From assembly GCF_902498915.1 (NCBI RefSeq), contig NZ_CABVLQ010000001.1: a stretch of 64,000 nt of DNA; one strand, written 5' to 3'. Made by a program: the position numbers and the translations under genes. The notes under the pieces were generated by a model, which was not told where the DNA came from, did not search any database, and saw only the letters and a program-made list of their open reading frames with translations. This document shows, in pieces, positions 38,275 to 47,411 of this stretch. Source of the DNA: Escherichia ruysiae. Lineage in GTDB: Bacteria; Pseudomonadota; Gammaproteobacteria; Enterobacterales; Enterobacteriaceae. Positions within the stretch are counted from its first letter, which is position 1; every line of letters begins with the position of its first letter.

Positions 38275-39240
38275 ATGAAACATTATTTAAAGCGACCGAT
38301 GACCAAAGTTGCGCTGGCGCTGGCTTTAGCAGGGTACTGCGCAGTGCCAGCAGCCATGGCAGAAGGGCAGGGTAATCTAAGAGCTGGTCAGTGGCAATCA
38401 GAGACGCAATCAACCGGAACGATTCAGGGTACAGTGCCGTGGATAACTCGTAGCGCGACAGAAACGAGCGATGCTGATAAATCTCATGTGACTATTACTA
38501 TTGATCGCGGTGCGCGAACTGCTTCAACGGATGGCGAAAAGCAATTTCATGTTGGCGATAAGTTAACGGCAAACTGGGCCATTGGCGATACCCAGGGCGA
38601 TCTTGATGACAACAACACAGCGACAAAAGCCACGCTGCAATGGATGAGCTACAAAGATCAAGCGGGTGGTGACCCAAGAGAGATTGGTACAGTTGGCAGT
38701 GACACTTACACCATCGCTGCAGCAGATGCGGATCGATACATCGGCTTGAAGATCACACCAACCACCACAACCGGTGACCCTAACGTCGCAGAACAGTTGG
38801 TGATGCTTGACCTCTCGACAAATGCTGGTGGTGGTTCTGACAGCGATGATATTCCTGAAGGTCCGGTGTTTGATGATGCGGTTAAAGTGGTCATTCATGA
38901 ACAGGGCGTTAATACCAACCTGCTGGGCAAAGCAACCAAACTCAAAACCAATACCACCTATCAGGTCATGCTGTGGAAAGATGGAAACAGCAATGGAACC
39001 TATGATACGGGTGAAGAAGTTACCAACCAGTACAACTACCGCTGGCGCTTTACAGGCACCAGTTTGCAGTTGGGTACTAACGGCGGGATTGTCAACCCGA
39101 GCCACAACAACAACGACCTGGTCATCCCGGTTACCAACGCCGAAGCGAAGACCTCTTTCGACTATTCCGAAGGCGGCCTCACTATTGGCGCAGACGGTGT
39201 TCAGGGCTACGGTTTGTCTATCGACTACCAGAGAAAATAA
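38275..39240 (+). CDS. sinI: SinI-like secreted protein
   Basis: A 321-residue protein with a clear signal peptide (residues 1-29, ending AAMA). No membrane anchor, lipobox or barrel is visible. The N-terminal module (about 35-180) begins AGQWQSETQSTGTIQGTVP and resembles the start of the mature RatA-like protein. The C-terminal module (about 205-321) resembles the SinH C-terminus: it has a 12-residue loop DGNSNGTYDTGE at 236-247, YNYRWRFTGTSL and DGVQGYGLSIDY. It follows sinH by 55 bases with a strong AAGGAGAGAG ribosome-binding site, and no T-tailed terminator lies between them. Function unknown; probably exported to or through the cell surface. Confidence 0.85.
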   Translation: MKHYLKRPMTKVALALALAGYCAVPAAMAEGQGNLRAGQWQSETQSTGTIQGTVPWITRSATETSDADKSHVTITIDRGARTASTDGEKQFHVGDKLTANWAIGDTQGDLDDNNTATKATLQWMSYKDQAGGDPREIGTVGSDTYTIAAADADRYIGLKITPTTTTGDPNVAEQLVMLDLSTNAGGGSDSDDIPEGPVFDDAVKVVIHEQGVNTNLLGKATKLKTNTTYQVMLWKDGNSNGTYDTGEEVTNQYNYRWRFTGTSLQLGTNGGIVNPSHNNNDLVIPVTNAEAKTSFDYSEGGLTIGADGVQGYGLSIDYQRK

Positions 39241-39246
39241 TCTTTA

Positions 39247-39280
39247 CCGGCACCATTCCCGTATGGGAATGGTGCTTTTC
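39247..39280 (+). terminator. sinI terminator
   Basis: Arms GGCACCATTCCC and GGGAATGGTGC pair around GTAT and are followed by TTTTCC. It should end or attenuate the sinH-sinI transcript before ratA. Confidence 0.75.
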
Positions 39281-39284
39281 CGCA

Positions 39285-39314
39285 CACTTTGCTTAGCCAA
39301 CGTTAAGCAAAGTG
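39285..39314. promoter_or_regulatory. 11-bp perfect inverted repeat upstream of ratA
   Basis: The arms CACTTTGCTTA (39285-39295) and TAAGCAAAGTG (39304-39314) are exactly complementary with an 8-base spacer. It lies between the sinI terminator and ratA. It has no T run, so a regulator-binding site or an mRNA 5' hairpin is more likely than a terminator. The assignment is tentative. Confidence 0.5.
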
Positions 39315-39355
39315 GGTTGAGGTAAGAAAGTAACGTTAACGGGCAGGTTTCACTC

Positions 39356-42300
39356 ATGGACGGGAAATTGAAACGCGTAAAAATGGTGATGGCATGTTTA
39401 ATGCTTACTCTGGCTACGCCAGCAGTAGCGGCATTGAAAGGGAGCCAGTGGCAACATACCGCCGTTTCAACGGATGCCATAAATGGCACCCCTCCCATAG
39501 CAGACAGCGCCAGCGTGCCCGTTTATCAGGGCAGTGTCCAGCTTGATCCCGCCAAAGAGCATAATGTCGCCAGTACGGCCATGCCGGGGAACTTCAGCGT
39601 GGATGCCAGCGCAACCAGTATGATTTTAATTAACCCGGGCGATACCGAAGGTGACATGTTCAGCACTCCGCCGCTGCTGCGCTGGCAAAACCAAACGCTA
39701 CCTGACGTTTCGCTGGTATGGGCGGAGGCTGCCACGTCTGATGTGCCGCTCGACCCGCAGCCTCGCGCCGATCGCTCCTTCTGCGCGCAAAACCTGGCGG
39801 GGCATAAGCTGGTAGTCATTCCACAGTTTGACTCTAAAGAAACGCTTCCGACGCTGAATCTTTTTACCCTGACCGGCGTGCCAAATCAGGGTTCGGTGTT
39901 GTTGAACGAAAAGCAGGTGACGCTCAATATTGCCGCAGCCCAGGGTGATTTAGTGAGTGCAAGCGTCAGTGGTTATGACGATACGCTAAAGGCAGCAAAA
40001 ACCACCGTCGGCAGTACGATAACCTTAACGGTGACCACCAAAAACTGCGAGGGTAACCCAACAGGAAATCTTCCCTTTGTTATCAAACGGAAAGACGCAA
40101 GGAATCGCCAGGATGTTGTCAATAACACCGGCCCGGTGAGCATCGATAGCACGGAACTTACCACGACCACAACAGAGTATCACGGCACAACCGATGCCAA
40201 CGGCACCGCGACCGTCACCGTCACGCAGCCTGCCGGACCAGGCGTAAAAACTCCGCTGGTTGTCAGTCTGCCAGGCATTACACAAACCAGCGAAACGGCA
40301 GTGATTTTTACCGTTCTGACCAGCCCGGACGTTGCGGTCGCCAGTATGTGGGGTCACATGCCGGATACGCTGAAAGCGCAGCAGTACACCTTCAGCCGAC
40401 CAAAACTGGCGGCGGAAGTCAGCAATGAGGATGGCACCGCAGACGATCACAATGAAACCTGGTCCACGTTTGTCTGGAGTGGGGCTGATAACCACTGTGA
40501 CATTTTGCCGGGTATGCGTCAGTTCGGCGCGTTGGCAACGGTCATTCCCACCTCGATTCAGGAAGTGGCGGGATGGCCAATGCAGGGAAACTATTACTGG
40601 TCTTCGCTGGCGGGGGCAAATGGAATGCACCACGCGGCTGACGTTTCTAACCGTAGCGAGGCGCAAAAACCAGATGCGACGAAATTCCTGGTCAGTTGTG
40701 TCGATAAAGAAGCTCCGGACGTCGAACCGAAAATTGTTCTCACGCCCGCGAGTTTTAATGATACGGCGCAGGCGATGAAAGCGAAGGTTGGGGAAGACGC
40801 CATCATGCGTCTGACTATTACTGACAACAAAAATAACGATCAGCCGTTAGCGTATTACTATTTCTCTTTGCATCTGGACGACGGCGTTAACCGTAAAAAT
40901 CAATCCAATCCCACCTGGGAGACGCACCCGGTTCAAATCAGTGGTGGTACCAACCTACAACAGGTAGATACGCATAATTACGAAGGGATTACTGACGCTA
41001 ATGGCCAGGCCACGCTGACGTTAAGTCAGCCAGACGGCGTTGGTGTGAAAACACACATCACGGCGGCGATGCGTAGTAACTATAACGCATCGGATGCCAA
41101 AGACGTCATCTTCACCGTGGTCACCAGCCCGGACAGCGAATATGCCCGCATGTGGGGCCATATGGGCAGTGGGATTATGGCGGAGGGGAATCTCTATAAA
41201 CGGCCACGCCTGGCGGATGAAACGACGCATGAAGTAGGGGTGATGCGTGAAAATAATGAAGACTGGGCATTGTTTGACCAGAATACCAGTATGCAGGCGG
41301 AATGCGGTGTGGGGCATATTCCCTCGCAAAGTTCTCTGGAGATTTTATTTGCGGGTCATCAGGGAAATACGATAGGCACTGAACATGGCTGGCCGACGGC
41401 AAACTATGATTATCTTACCGCCGCCCAGCAAGCCGAATTGCATTCGTCTGTAGACCTGGGAACGGGGGGAGTGGATACCTATTCCGGTTTTAAACCCAAC
41501 TATCTCTCCTGTTCTGCCAACGAACTGATTGCGCGGGTGGTGGTGGAAACCGATAAAGATGTTTCACCCACCTCTAAACAGGCAAGAGCAAAAGTCGGCG
41601 AAAAAATCACCATGACGGTGCGTACAGTCAATGGTCAAAATAATGCGCCCATCCCTTATGCTGACTTTACTATCACGAAAGATATCAGCCTTGATAGAGA
41701 AGGAAAGGCAACCGACTATAGCGATCCCAGCAATGGTGCGATAACCCTGAACGGCACGCAATATGGCACCTCACAGCCTTCGATGGTCTACTCTGGCACC
41801 ACGGACGCGCAGGGCATGGCGACCGTCGTTATCGAGCAGCCGCAGGGGGTAGGTTTAAGAACCAAACTTATCGTCACACCGACCAATTCCGTGCTGCCGA
41901 ACACAATCAACTACTACGTGATCTTTACCGTTCCCACCAGCCCGGATGTGACCGGTGCGAAAATGTGGGGTCACATGGATAACACCATCACCGTTGGGTC
42001 GCTAACCTTTGAACGCCCAAAACTGATTAATGAAGTCAGTGGTGAAACCAGTCAACTGGCTGAAAATAACGAAACCTGGGTACGCGTGGCGCAGGCGGAT
42101 ATTGAAAATACGGCGGCGGGCGGTTGCGGAGTCAATAAAGTGCCGCGCAAAGAACAGCTAAATATGCTTTATGCCGCCAACGACAATAATACTATCCAGA
42201 CGGTTCACGGTTGGCCAACCCAGCGTGAAGAGTACTGGAGCAGCACACCTGTCGATAAAGTGCCGCATCTGGCGGCGGTCTGGTTGAATAACGGCAGTAT

Positions 42301-45300
42301 AGAGAGTGCGAATACCACGCCAACGTATATGACGTGTTTAGCTACCGCTAATCCGCCTGCAAGTATCATCATGCTTGAAGTTGTGAACCAGGCGCAGTGG
42401 AACAGTTTGCTTAACGCAGCGAAGCTGAAAAAGGGCGAGACGTTGCAGGTGAAAGTGACGGTAAAAGACGCTGCTGGTAACCCGATGGCAGATATGCCGT
42501 TTACCCTGAAACGCGGTGATGGCTATACCCGCCCAGGTGAGCGTCATACGGCAGGCAGCAGCGATGGGGTTGTCTCATCGGTGGTGGTTGATGCTGGTCT
42601 GCCAGATGAAATGGCGCTCAATGATACCGCTACGGCGTATGCCGCCCTGACAGGTAGCGATGGCAGTAAAATACTCAACATTACGCGCCCGGATACCTAC
42701 GGCACGAAAACGGCACTCACCGCTGCGCTCTATTCCGATCCAACAAAAAATGCATCGATGGATACCATTTTCACCGTCGTCACCAGCCCGGATAGTGCAA
42801 AAGCAAAAATGTGGGGGCACATGCCGGAAACGCTAACGGCAGGTGGTCTGACGTTTAAGCGCCCGATCCTGTTTTCAGAGTTGACCGGTAGCCCCGGCAA
42901 TAAACGCAAGGGGCCGGAAGAAGATAACGAAATCTGGGCGCTGTTTACAGAAGCGCAGGCAGCGAAGAACAGTAATGGCGGCTGTGGTACGGATTATGTC
43001 CCCTCCATGAACTCGCTGGTCGCGCTCTCTGGCGCCTGGCACGGGCACTCGGTTGACGGCTGGCCGATACTGAAATCCTATGACTCCAGTACGCCGGACC
43101 AGAACAGTATTGACGATCGTAAATACAAAGGCGTGCAGCTTAACGGCGGCACCAGCAGTAGTCTGGCGGCAACGGACAACGGGTATTTGACCTGTCAGAC
43201 AACGGCAAACCCGTCGGTTAGCACCATTGAGTTGAGGTCAGCCCAGGCGGCTAAATATGATGGTAACGATGCGGTAAAAGTCAGAACGGATTACAACAAA
43301 GTCGGGGATCAAATCACTATGGTAGTGACGACCCGAGATGCGCAGGGTAACCCGCTGGGCTATGTACCGTTTACGCTGAATCATGGTATCACACTGCCCC
43401 GTAACCCGAATTCGATTAGCATGGATAACCAGTCACGGTTGTTACATGTAGGGGACAGCTACAGTAACAGTAGCGACTACCTTGATGATGGCAATAAATA
43501 TTACAGCGTGACTGGGGCTGATGGTTCGACGACATTTACGCTATATCAGCCCAATAATGGGAAGGGGACGCGTATTCCACTGACGGCGGAAATCGATGAC
43601 GGTAGCGCAATAACGTCGAATACCCTGAGTGCTATTTTCACTGCCATCACCAGCCCGGATACGCCAAAAGCGAATTTCTGGGGGCATATGCCGGAAACCT
43701 TAACAGCACATAACGGCAAGGTATTTAAACGTCCATTGTTAAAAGTGGAGGCAGGTTCTTCAAACGGGCTTATTGTCAACAATGAGAACTGGCAGCGACT
43801 GACTATCGCTAATGCGCTGAGTGGTATGCAGGGAGGTTGTAAAGATAAACTGCCGTCTATTAACGATTTGCAATCGTTATATGAAGCGTATCCTTCGGGA
43901 ACCATTGAAACGGCACAGGGCTGGCCGCTCGATAAGTCAACATTGCCAAGACCGTACTTCTGGTCGCGAAGCGTAGTCACCAGTCCAGGCACAGCGAAGA
44001 TCAGTTATCAGTACATTAATCTCAAATCGGGAACGACAGGGCAGGCAGCTTCAGATGCTACAGATCTCAACTTCCAGACCTGCCTGGAGAGTGCGGAGTC
44101 GGTAGGCAAAATTACCCTGACCACGGCGGCGGAAAACTGGGATAGTTCGTTGCCGGCCGGAAAAGCGCATAAAGGCTCACCGCTGCCGCTGACGATTACG
44201 GTGACCCGACCAGATGGCTCTCCTGCGGCATTTGAGTCGGTGGGGATTTTGCGTGCCGCCAGTTACAATCGTGCGGGCACATCGCTCAGCGAAACGGTAA
44301 CGACGGATGATTTGGTGGCCGATACGTTCAACCCAGCACAAACCATACAAAGCGCCAGCATGAATGGTCGGAGTAATACCAGTTATCTGGTTATTCAGAC
44401 CGATGCTCAGGGTAAAGCGACGCTGAATCTTCACCAGGATAGCTCGACCGGTCTTAGAACACCGATAACCGCATCAGCACTTGGCAGTAGCCCTATGCTA
44501 ACCGACTCGCTGGACGCAATTTTCACGGTTCTCACCAGCCCGGACGTTAGCGTAGCCAACATGTGGGGGCATATGGCGGAAACGGTGACGGCGGCAGATG
44601 GCACCGTTTTTGTGCGGCCTAAAATAAAGGCTGAGTTAACGAACACCTCAGGCGTTCACGTTAAGGATTTAAATAGTGAAAGTTGGCTTGTGCCTACTGT
44701 TCTGGAAAGGGAACGTAGCGGCACGGCGGCGTGTGAGGCCGCGCGCTGGCCGACCAACGAGCAACTTATATCGCTGTATAACCGTCATCCCAATGGAACA
44801 TTGATGGCTGATACCGGCTGGCCGGTGGAGTCATCGGGGTATGCCTGGTGGGCAGTGGACTCGACGTGTGATACCAGCGGAGCCAACAGATGCGCGACTG
44901 TCGATTTGTATAATGGCCAGGCTGAGGCGGCGAGCAGAAGCCGCGCATTGCAGGCCTGCTTGCTGAACCCTAACGTTTCGGTGTCTACCGTAACGCTCAC
45001 CTCAACGGTATTTGACGCTACCACTCAGGCTGCGAAGGTGAAGAAAGGGGAATCTATGCCGGTGACGGTCACAGTGAAAGACAGCGCCGGGAAACCGGTG
45101 CCGAACGTGGCCTTTACACTGACGCGCGGTGATGCCGTGCCACGCAACCCAGGGGCGACTTTGTATGGCGACGTGGCGGCGATGGATGACCTGCGCGTTC
45201 AGCCGTTCACTGGCGCGATGGTCACGTTATCCGATAGCGGTAATACACTTCAGGGAACCACCGGTTCTGACGGTACGGCGACGTTTATGATTAAACAGGA

Positions 45301-45805
45301 TAATACGCCTGGATATAAAACGCCGCTGACGGTGACGCTGACCGATAACACCAGCATCACCGCGACGATGGATGCCATTTTCACAGTAGTGACCAGCCCG
45401 AACGTGGCAAGTGCCTACTTCTGGGGGCATATGAGCGACACCGAGACGGTAAGCGGCAAAACATTGCACCGTCCGTTGCTGAAGTCAGAACTGCCGTCGA
45501 ATGCTGTCGCAGCGGTAACGCCGGTCGTCAATAATGAAATCTGGGCGCTGGCGCATACGGTTGACAGCAGTAAATGGGATCTGGCGAAACAGTGCGGCAG
45601 ACTGGGGAATGCACCGGAATACAGCGAACTGCAAACGCTGCATTCCAGCTTTAGCGCGTTGGGATGGCCGTCATCGCCCAGCTTCCCGTATTTATCGCAA
45701 AGCCGCTCTGGCAGCCTCTATTGCGGTATCATTGAACCGGCGGGCTCATTGGACTGTGCAATCTCCCCGGCGACGACATCAGGGTTTGCCACCTGCTTCC
45801 AGTAA
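39356..45805 (+). CDS. ratA: RatA-like giant secreted repeat protein
   Basis: A 2149-residue protein with a signal peptide (residues 1-25, ending PAVA) and no anchor or barrel. The mature N-terminus GSQWQHTAVSTDAINGTPP resembles SinI. Then come seven units of about 270-295 residues, each an Ig-like domain (VGEKITMTV... and TDANGTATVTVTQP-type strands) joined to a cysteine-bounded domain opening with MWGHM or FWGHM. The WGHM tryptophans follow residues 331, 599, 870, 1152, 1441, 1736 and 2022. Each cysteine-bounded domain has a GWP motif and ends near a second cysteine, as in the lectin-like tips of intimin and invasin. The family corresponds to the Salmonella DUF823 repeats as I recall. The frame is intact despite its size. 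Probably a surface or released adhesin. Confidence 0.85.
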   Translation: MDGKLKRVKMVMACLMLTLATPAVAALKGSQWQHTAVSTDAINGTPPIADSASVPVYQGSVQLDPAKEHNVASTAMPGNFSVDASATSMILINPGDTEGDMFSTPPLLRWQNQTLPDVSLVWAEAATSDVPLDPQPRADRSFCAQNLAGHKLVVIPQFDSKETLPTLNLFTLTGVPNQGSVLLNEKQVTLNIAAAQGDLVSASVSGYDDTLKAAKTTVGSTITLTVTTKNCEGNPTGNLPFVIKRKDARNRQDVVNNTGPVSIDSTELTTTTTEYHGTTDANGTATVTVTQPAGPGVKTPLVVSLPGITQTSETAVIFTVLTSPDVAVASMWGHMPDTLKAQQYTFSRPKLAAEVSNEDGTADDHNETWSTFVWSGADNHCDILPGMRQFGALATVIPTSIQEVAGWPMQGNYYWSSLAGANGMHHAADVSNRSEAQKPDATKFLVSCVDKEAPDVEPKIVLTPASFNDTAQAMKAKVGEDAIMRLTITDNKNNDQPLAYYYFSLHLDDGVNRKNQSNPTWETHPVQISGGTNLQQVDTHNYEGITDANGQATLTLSQPDGVGVKTHITAAMRSNYNASDAKDVIFTVVTSPDSEYARMWGHMGSGIMAEGNLYKRPRLADETTHEVGVMRENNEDWALFDQNTSMQAECGVGHIPSQSSLEILFAGHQGNTIGTEHGWPTANYDYLTAAQQAELHSSVDLGTGGVDTYSGFKPNYLSCSANELIARVVVETDKDVSPTSKQARAKVGEKITMTVRTVNGQNNAPIPYADFTITKDISLDREGKATDYSDPSNGAITLNGTQYGTSQPSMVYSGTTDAQGMATVVIEQPQGVGLRTKLIVTPTNSVLPNTINYYVIFTVPTSPDVTGAKMWGHMDNTITVGSLTFERPKLINEVSGETSQLAENNETWVRVAQADIENTAAGGCGVNKVPRKEQLNMLYAANDNNTIQTVHGWPTQREEYWSSTPVDKVPHLAAVWLNNGSIESANTTPTYMTCLATANPPASIIMLEVVNQAQWNSLLNAAKLKKGETLQVKVTVKDAAGNPMADMPFTLKRGDGYTRPGERHTAGSSDGVVSSVVVDAGLPDEMALNDTATAYAALTGSDGSKILNITRPDTYGTKTALTAALYSDPTKNASMDTIFTVVTSPDSAKAKMWGHMPETLTAGGLTFKRPILFSELTGSPGNKRKGPEEDNEIWALFTEAQAAKNSNGGCGTDYVPSMNSLVALSGAWHGHSVDGWPILKSYDSSTPDQNSIDDRKYKGVQLNGGTSSSLAATDNGYLTCQTTANPSVSTIELRSAQAAKYDGNDAVKVRTDYNKVGDQITMVVTTRDAQGNPLGYVPFTLNHGITLPRNPNSISMDNQSRLLHVGDSYSNSSDYLDDGNKYYSVTGADGSTTFTLYQPNNGKGTRIPLTAEIDDGSAITSNTLSAIFTAITSPDTPKANFWGHMPETLTAHNGKVFKRPLLKVEAGSSNGLIVNNENWQRLTIANALSGMQGGCKDKLPSINDLQSLYEAYPSGTIETAQGWPLDKSTLPRPYFWSRSVVTSPGTAKISYQYINLKSGTTGQAASDATDLNFQTCLESAESVGKITLTTAAENWDSSLPAGKAHKGSPLPLTITVTRPDGSPAAFESVGILRAASYNRAGTSLSETVTTDDLVADTFNPAQTIQSASMNGRSNTSYLVIQTDAQGKATLNLHQDSSTGLRTPITASALGSSPMLTDSLDAIFTVLTSPDVSVANMWGHMAETVTAADGTVFVRPKIKAELTNTSGVHVKDLNSESWLVPTVLERERSGTAACEAARWPTNEQLISLYNRHPNGTLMADTGWPVESSGYAWWAVDSTCDTSGANRCATVDLYNGQAEAASRSRALQACLLNPNVSVSTVTLTSTVFDATTQAAKVKKGESMPVTVTVKDSAGKPVPNVAFTLTRGDAVPRNPGATLYGDVAAMDDLRVQPFTGAMVTLSDSGNTLQGTTGSDGTATFMIKQDNTPGYKTPLTVTLTDNTSITATMDAIFTVVTSPNVASAYFWGHMSDTETVSGKTLHRPLLKSELPSNAVAAVTPVVNNEIWALAHTVDSSKWDLAKQCGRLGNAPEYSELQTLHSSFSALGWPSSPSFPYLSQSRSGSLYCGIIEPAGSLDCAISPATTSGFATCFQ

Positions 45806-45808
45806 CAC

Positions 45809-45880
45809 TTACGCCGCATCCGGCATGAGCGAGAGCCTGTGCCGGATGCGATGCTTGGCGCATCTTATCCGGCCTACGGA
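45809..45880 (+). repeat. REP/BIME between ratA and xseA
   Basis: Two palindromic units, ACGCCGCATCCGGCA and TGCCGGATGCG...CGCATCTTATCCGGCCTAC. The right unit overlaps the last codons and stop codon of xseA on the minus strand. Confidence 0.85.
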
Positions 45881-47250
45881 TTAGCCGCTTTCTTACGCGG
45901 TTTACGCGTTTTTGTTACAGCACTGACTTCGCTAATCACCACGCCATCACCTAACCGCGTGGTCAACGTATCGCCCGTTTTCACCTGCTTAACTTGCTTC
46001 AGCACTGTCCCATCGGCGGCGCTGGTGACGCTATAGCCACGCGCCAGCGTGGATAGTGGACTCACGGCTTCCAGATGTGTCACTGCATTACCAAAGCGTT
46101 CACGCGTTGCACTAAGCTGTGCTCGCAGAGTTTCTGCCAGGCGATATTCCAGTTGTTGAATGCGAGTCTGCGCGCGATGAATGCGTGGTTGAGGATTTTG
46201 CTGATTCAGACGCTGTTCAAGCCGTTGCTGTTGCTGCACGACTCGTTTGAGTTGATTTTCCAGTGCATAGCTCATCCGCTTTTGCAGCCGCTCCAGCATG
46301 GTTTGCTGGCGCGCCAGACGTAACTGCGGATGTTGCTGCTGTAAACGATGGTGGATCTGCGTAAAGCGCCTGGTACGGTTGGCGAGATAATAATCCATCG
46401 CCATTTCCAGCCGCTGGCGGGAAGATTGCACCTGGCGCAGTAACTCCTGCTGATTGCGGCTCACCACTTCGGCGGCGGCAGAGGGGGTTGGTGCGCGTAG
46501 GTCGGCAACAAAGTCGGCGATAGTCACATCGGTTTCATGACCGACGGCGCTGACAATCGGAATACGGCTGGCAAAAATCGCCCTCGCCACGCGCTCGTCG
46601 TTAAAACTCCACAAATCTTCCAGCGAACCGCCGCCGCGACCGACGATCAAGACGTCGCATTCGTTGCGCAGGTTCGCCAGTTCAATTGCGCGAACGATTT
46701 GCCCCGGCGCATCATCGCCCTGTACGGCGGTAGGGTAAATAATCACCGGCAGAGAAGGATCTCGACGTTTTAACACATGCAAAATATCGTGCAGCGCCGC
46801 GCCGGTTTTGGATGTAATCACACCGACACAGTGCGCGGGGGAGGGGAGAGGTTTTTTTAGTTGCTGATCGAACAAACCTTCAGCCTGCAACTTCGCTTTT
46901 AGCTGTTCGTATTTCTGTTGCAACAAGCCTTCACCGGCTGGCTGCATACTCTCGACGATAATCTGATAATCACCGCGCGGCTCATACAGCGTAATGTTGG
47001 CGCGAACCAGAACCTGTTGCCCGTGCTGTGGGCGAAAGGTAACCCGGCGGTTGCTGTTGCGGAACATCGCGCAGCGAACCTGGGCGGTATCGTCTTTGAG
47101 CGTAAAGTACCAGTGACCGGAGGCCGGTTGTGTGAAGTTCGAGATTTCACCGCTGATCCACACCTGTCCCATCTCCTGCTCAAGCAGCAGACGAACCGTT
47201 TGATTCAGGCGGCTAACGGTAAAAATTGCAGGGGATTGAGACGGTAACAT
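45874..47250 (-). CDS. xseA: XseA, exodeoxyribonuclease VII large subunit
   Basis: A 458-residue protein with an N-terminal OB fold (about 1-100, VWISGEISNFTQPASGHWYF) and a catalytic domain containing GVITSKTGAALHDI and VGRGGGSLEDLWSFND. A long coiled coil rich in Gln and Arg (about 260-400) follows. With XseB it degrades single-stranded DNA from both ends. The last 30 residues (LTTRLGDGVVISEVSAVTKT onward) differ from the K-12 C-terminus as I recall, and the stop codon falls within a REP element. Confidence 0.96.
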   Translation of the reverse strand: MLPSQSPAIFTVSRLNQTVRLLLEQEMGQVWISGEISNFTQPASGHWYFTLKDDTAQVRCAMFRNSNRRVTFRPQHGQQVLVRANITLYEPRGDYQIIVESMQPAGEGLLQQKYEQLKAKLQAEGLFDQQLKKPLPSPAHCVGVITSKTGAALHDILHVLKRRDPSLPVIIYPTAVQGDDAPGQIVRAIELANLRNECDVLIVGRGGGSLEDLWSFNDERVARAIFASRIPIVSAVGHETDVTIADFVADLRAPTPSAAAEVVSRNQQELLRQVQSSRQRLEMAMDYYLANRTRRFTQIHHRLQQQHPQLRLARQQTMLERLQKRMSYALENQLKRVVQQQQRLEQRLNQQNPQPRIHRAQTRIQQLEYRLAETLRAQLSATRERFGNAVTHLEAVSPLSTLARGYSVTSAADGTVLKQVKQVKTGDTLTTRLGDGVVISEVSAVTKTRKPRKKAANP

Positions 47251-47342
47251 GTGAGCGAGATCAAATTCTAAATCAGCAAGTTATTCAATCGATAGTAACC
47301 CGCCTTCTGGGGATAGCAAGCATTATTTGCAAAAAGGGGTAG

Positions 47343-47368
47343 ATGCAATCGGTTACGCTCTGTATAAT
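47343..47368 (+). promoter_or_regulatory. guaBA promoter with PurR-type operator
   Basis: ATGCAATCGGTTACGC at 47343-47358 fits the PurR box, and TATAAT at 47363-47368 is a perfect -10. Binding here would block polymerase. The site has one half closer to consensus than the other. Confidence 0.75.
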
Positions 47369-47411
47369 GCCACGGCAATATTTATTAACCACTCTGGTCG
47401 AGATATTGCCC

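Noticed and set aside
39356..45805. The seven RatA units considered as a tandem nucleotide repeat array
   Set aside because: The units are related only at protein level. Their DNA has diverged too far for an active tandem array, apart from short stretches such as the accagcccgga codons.
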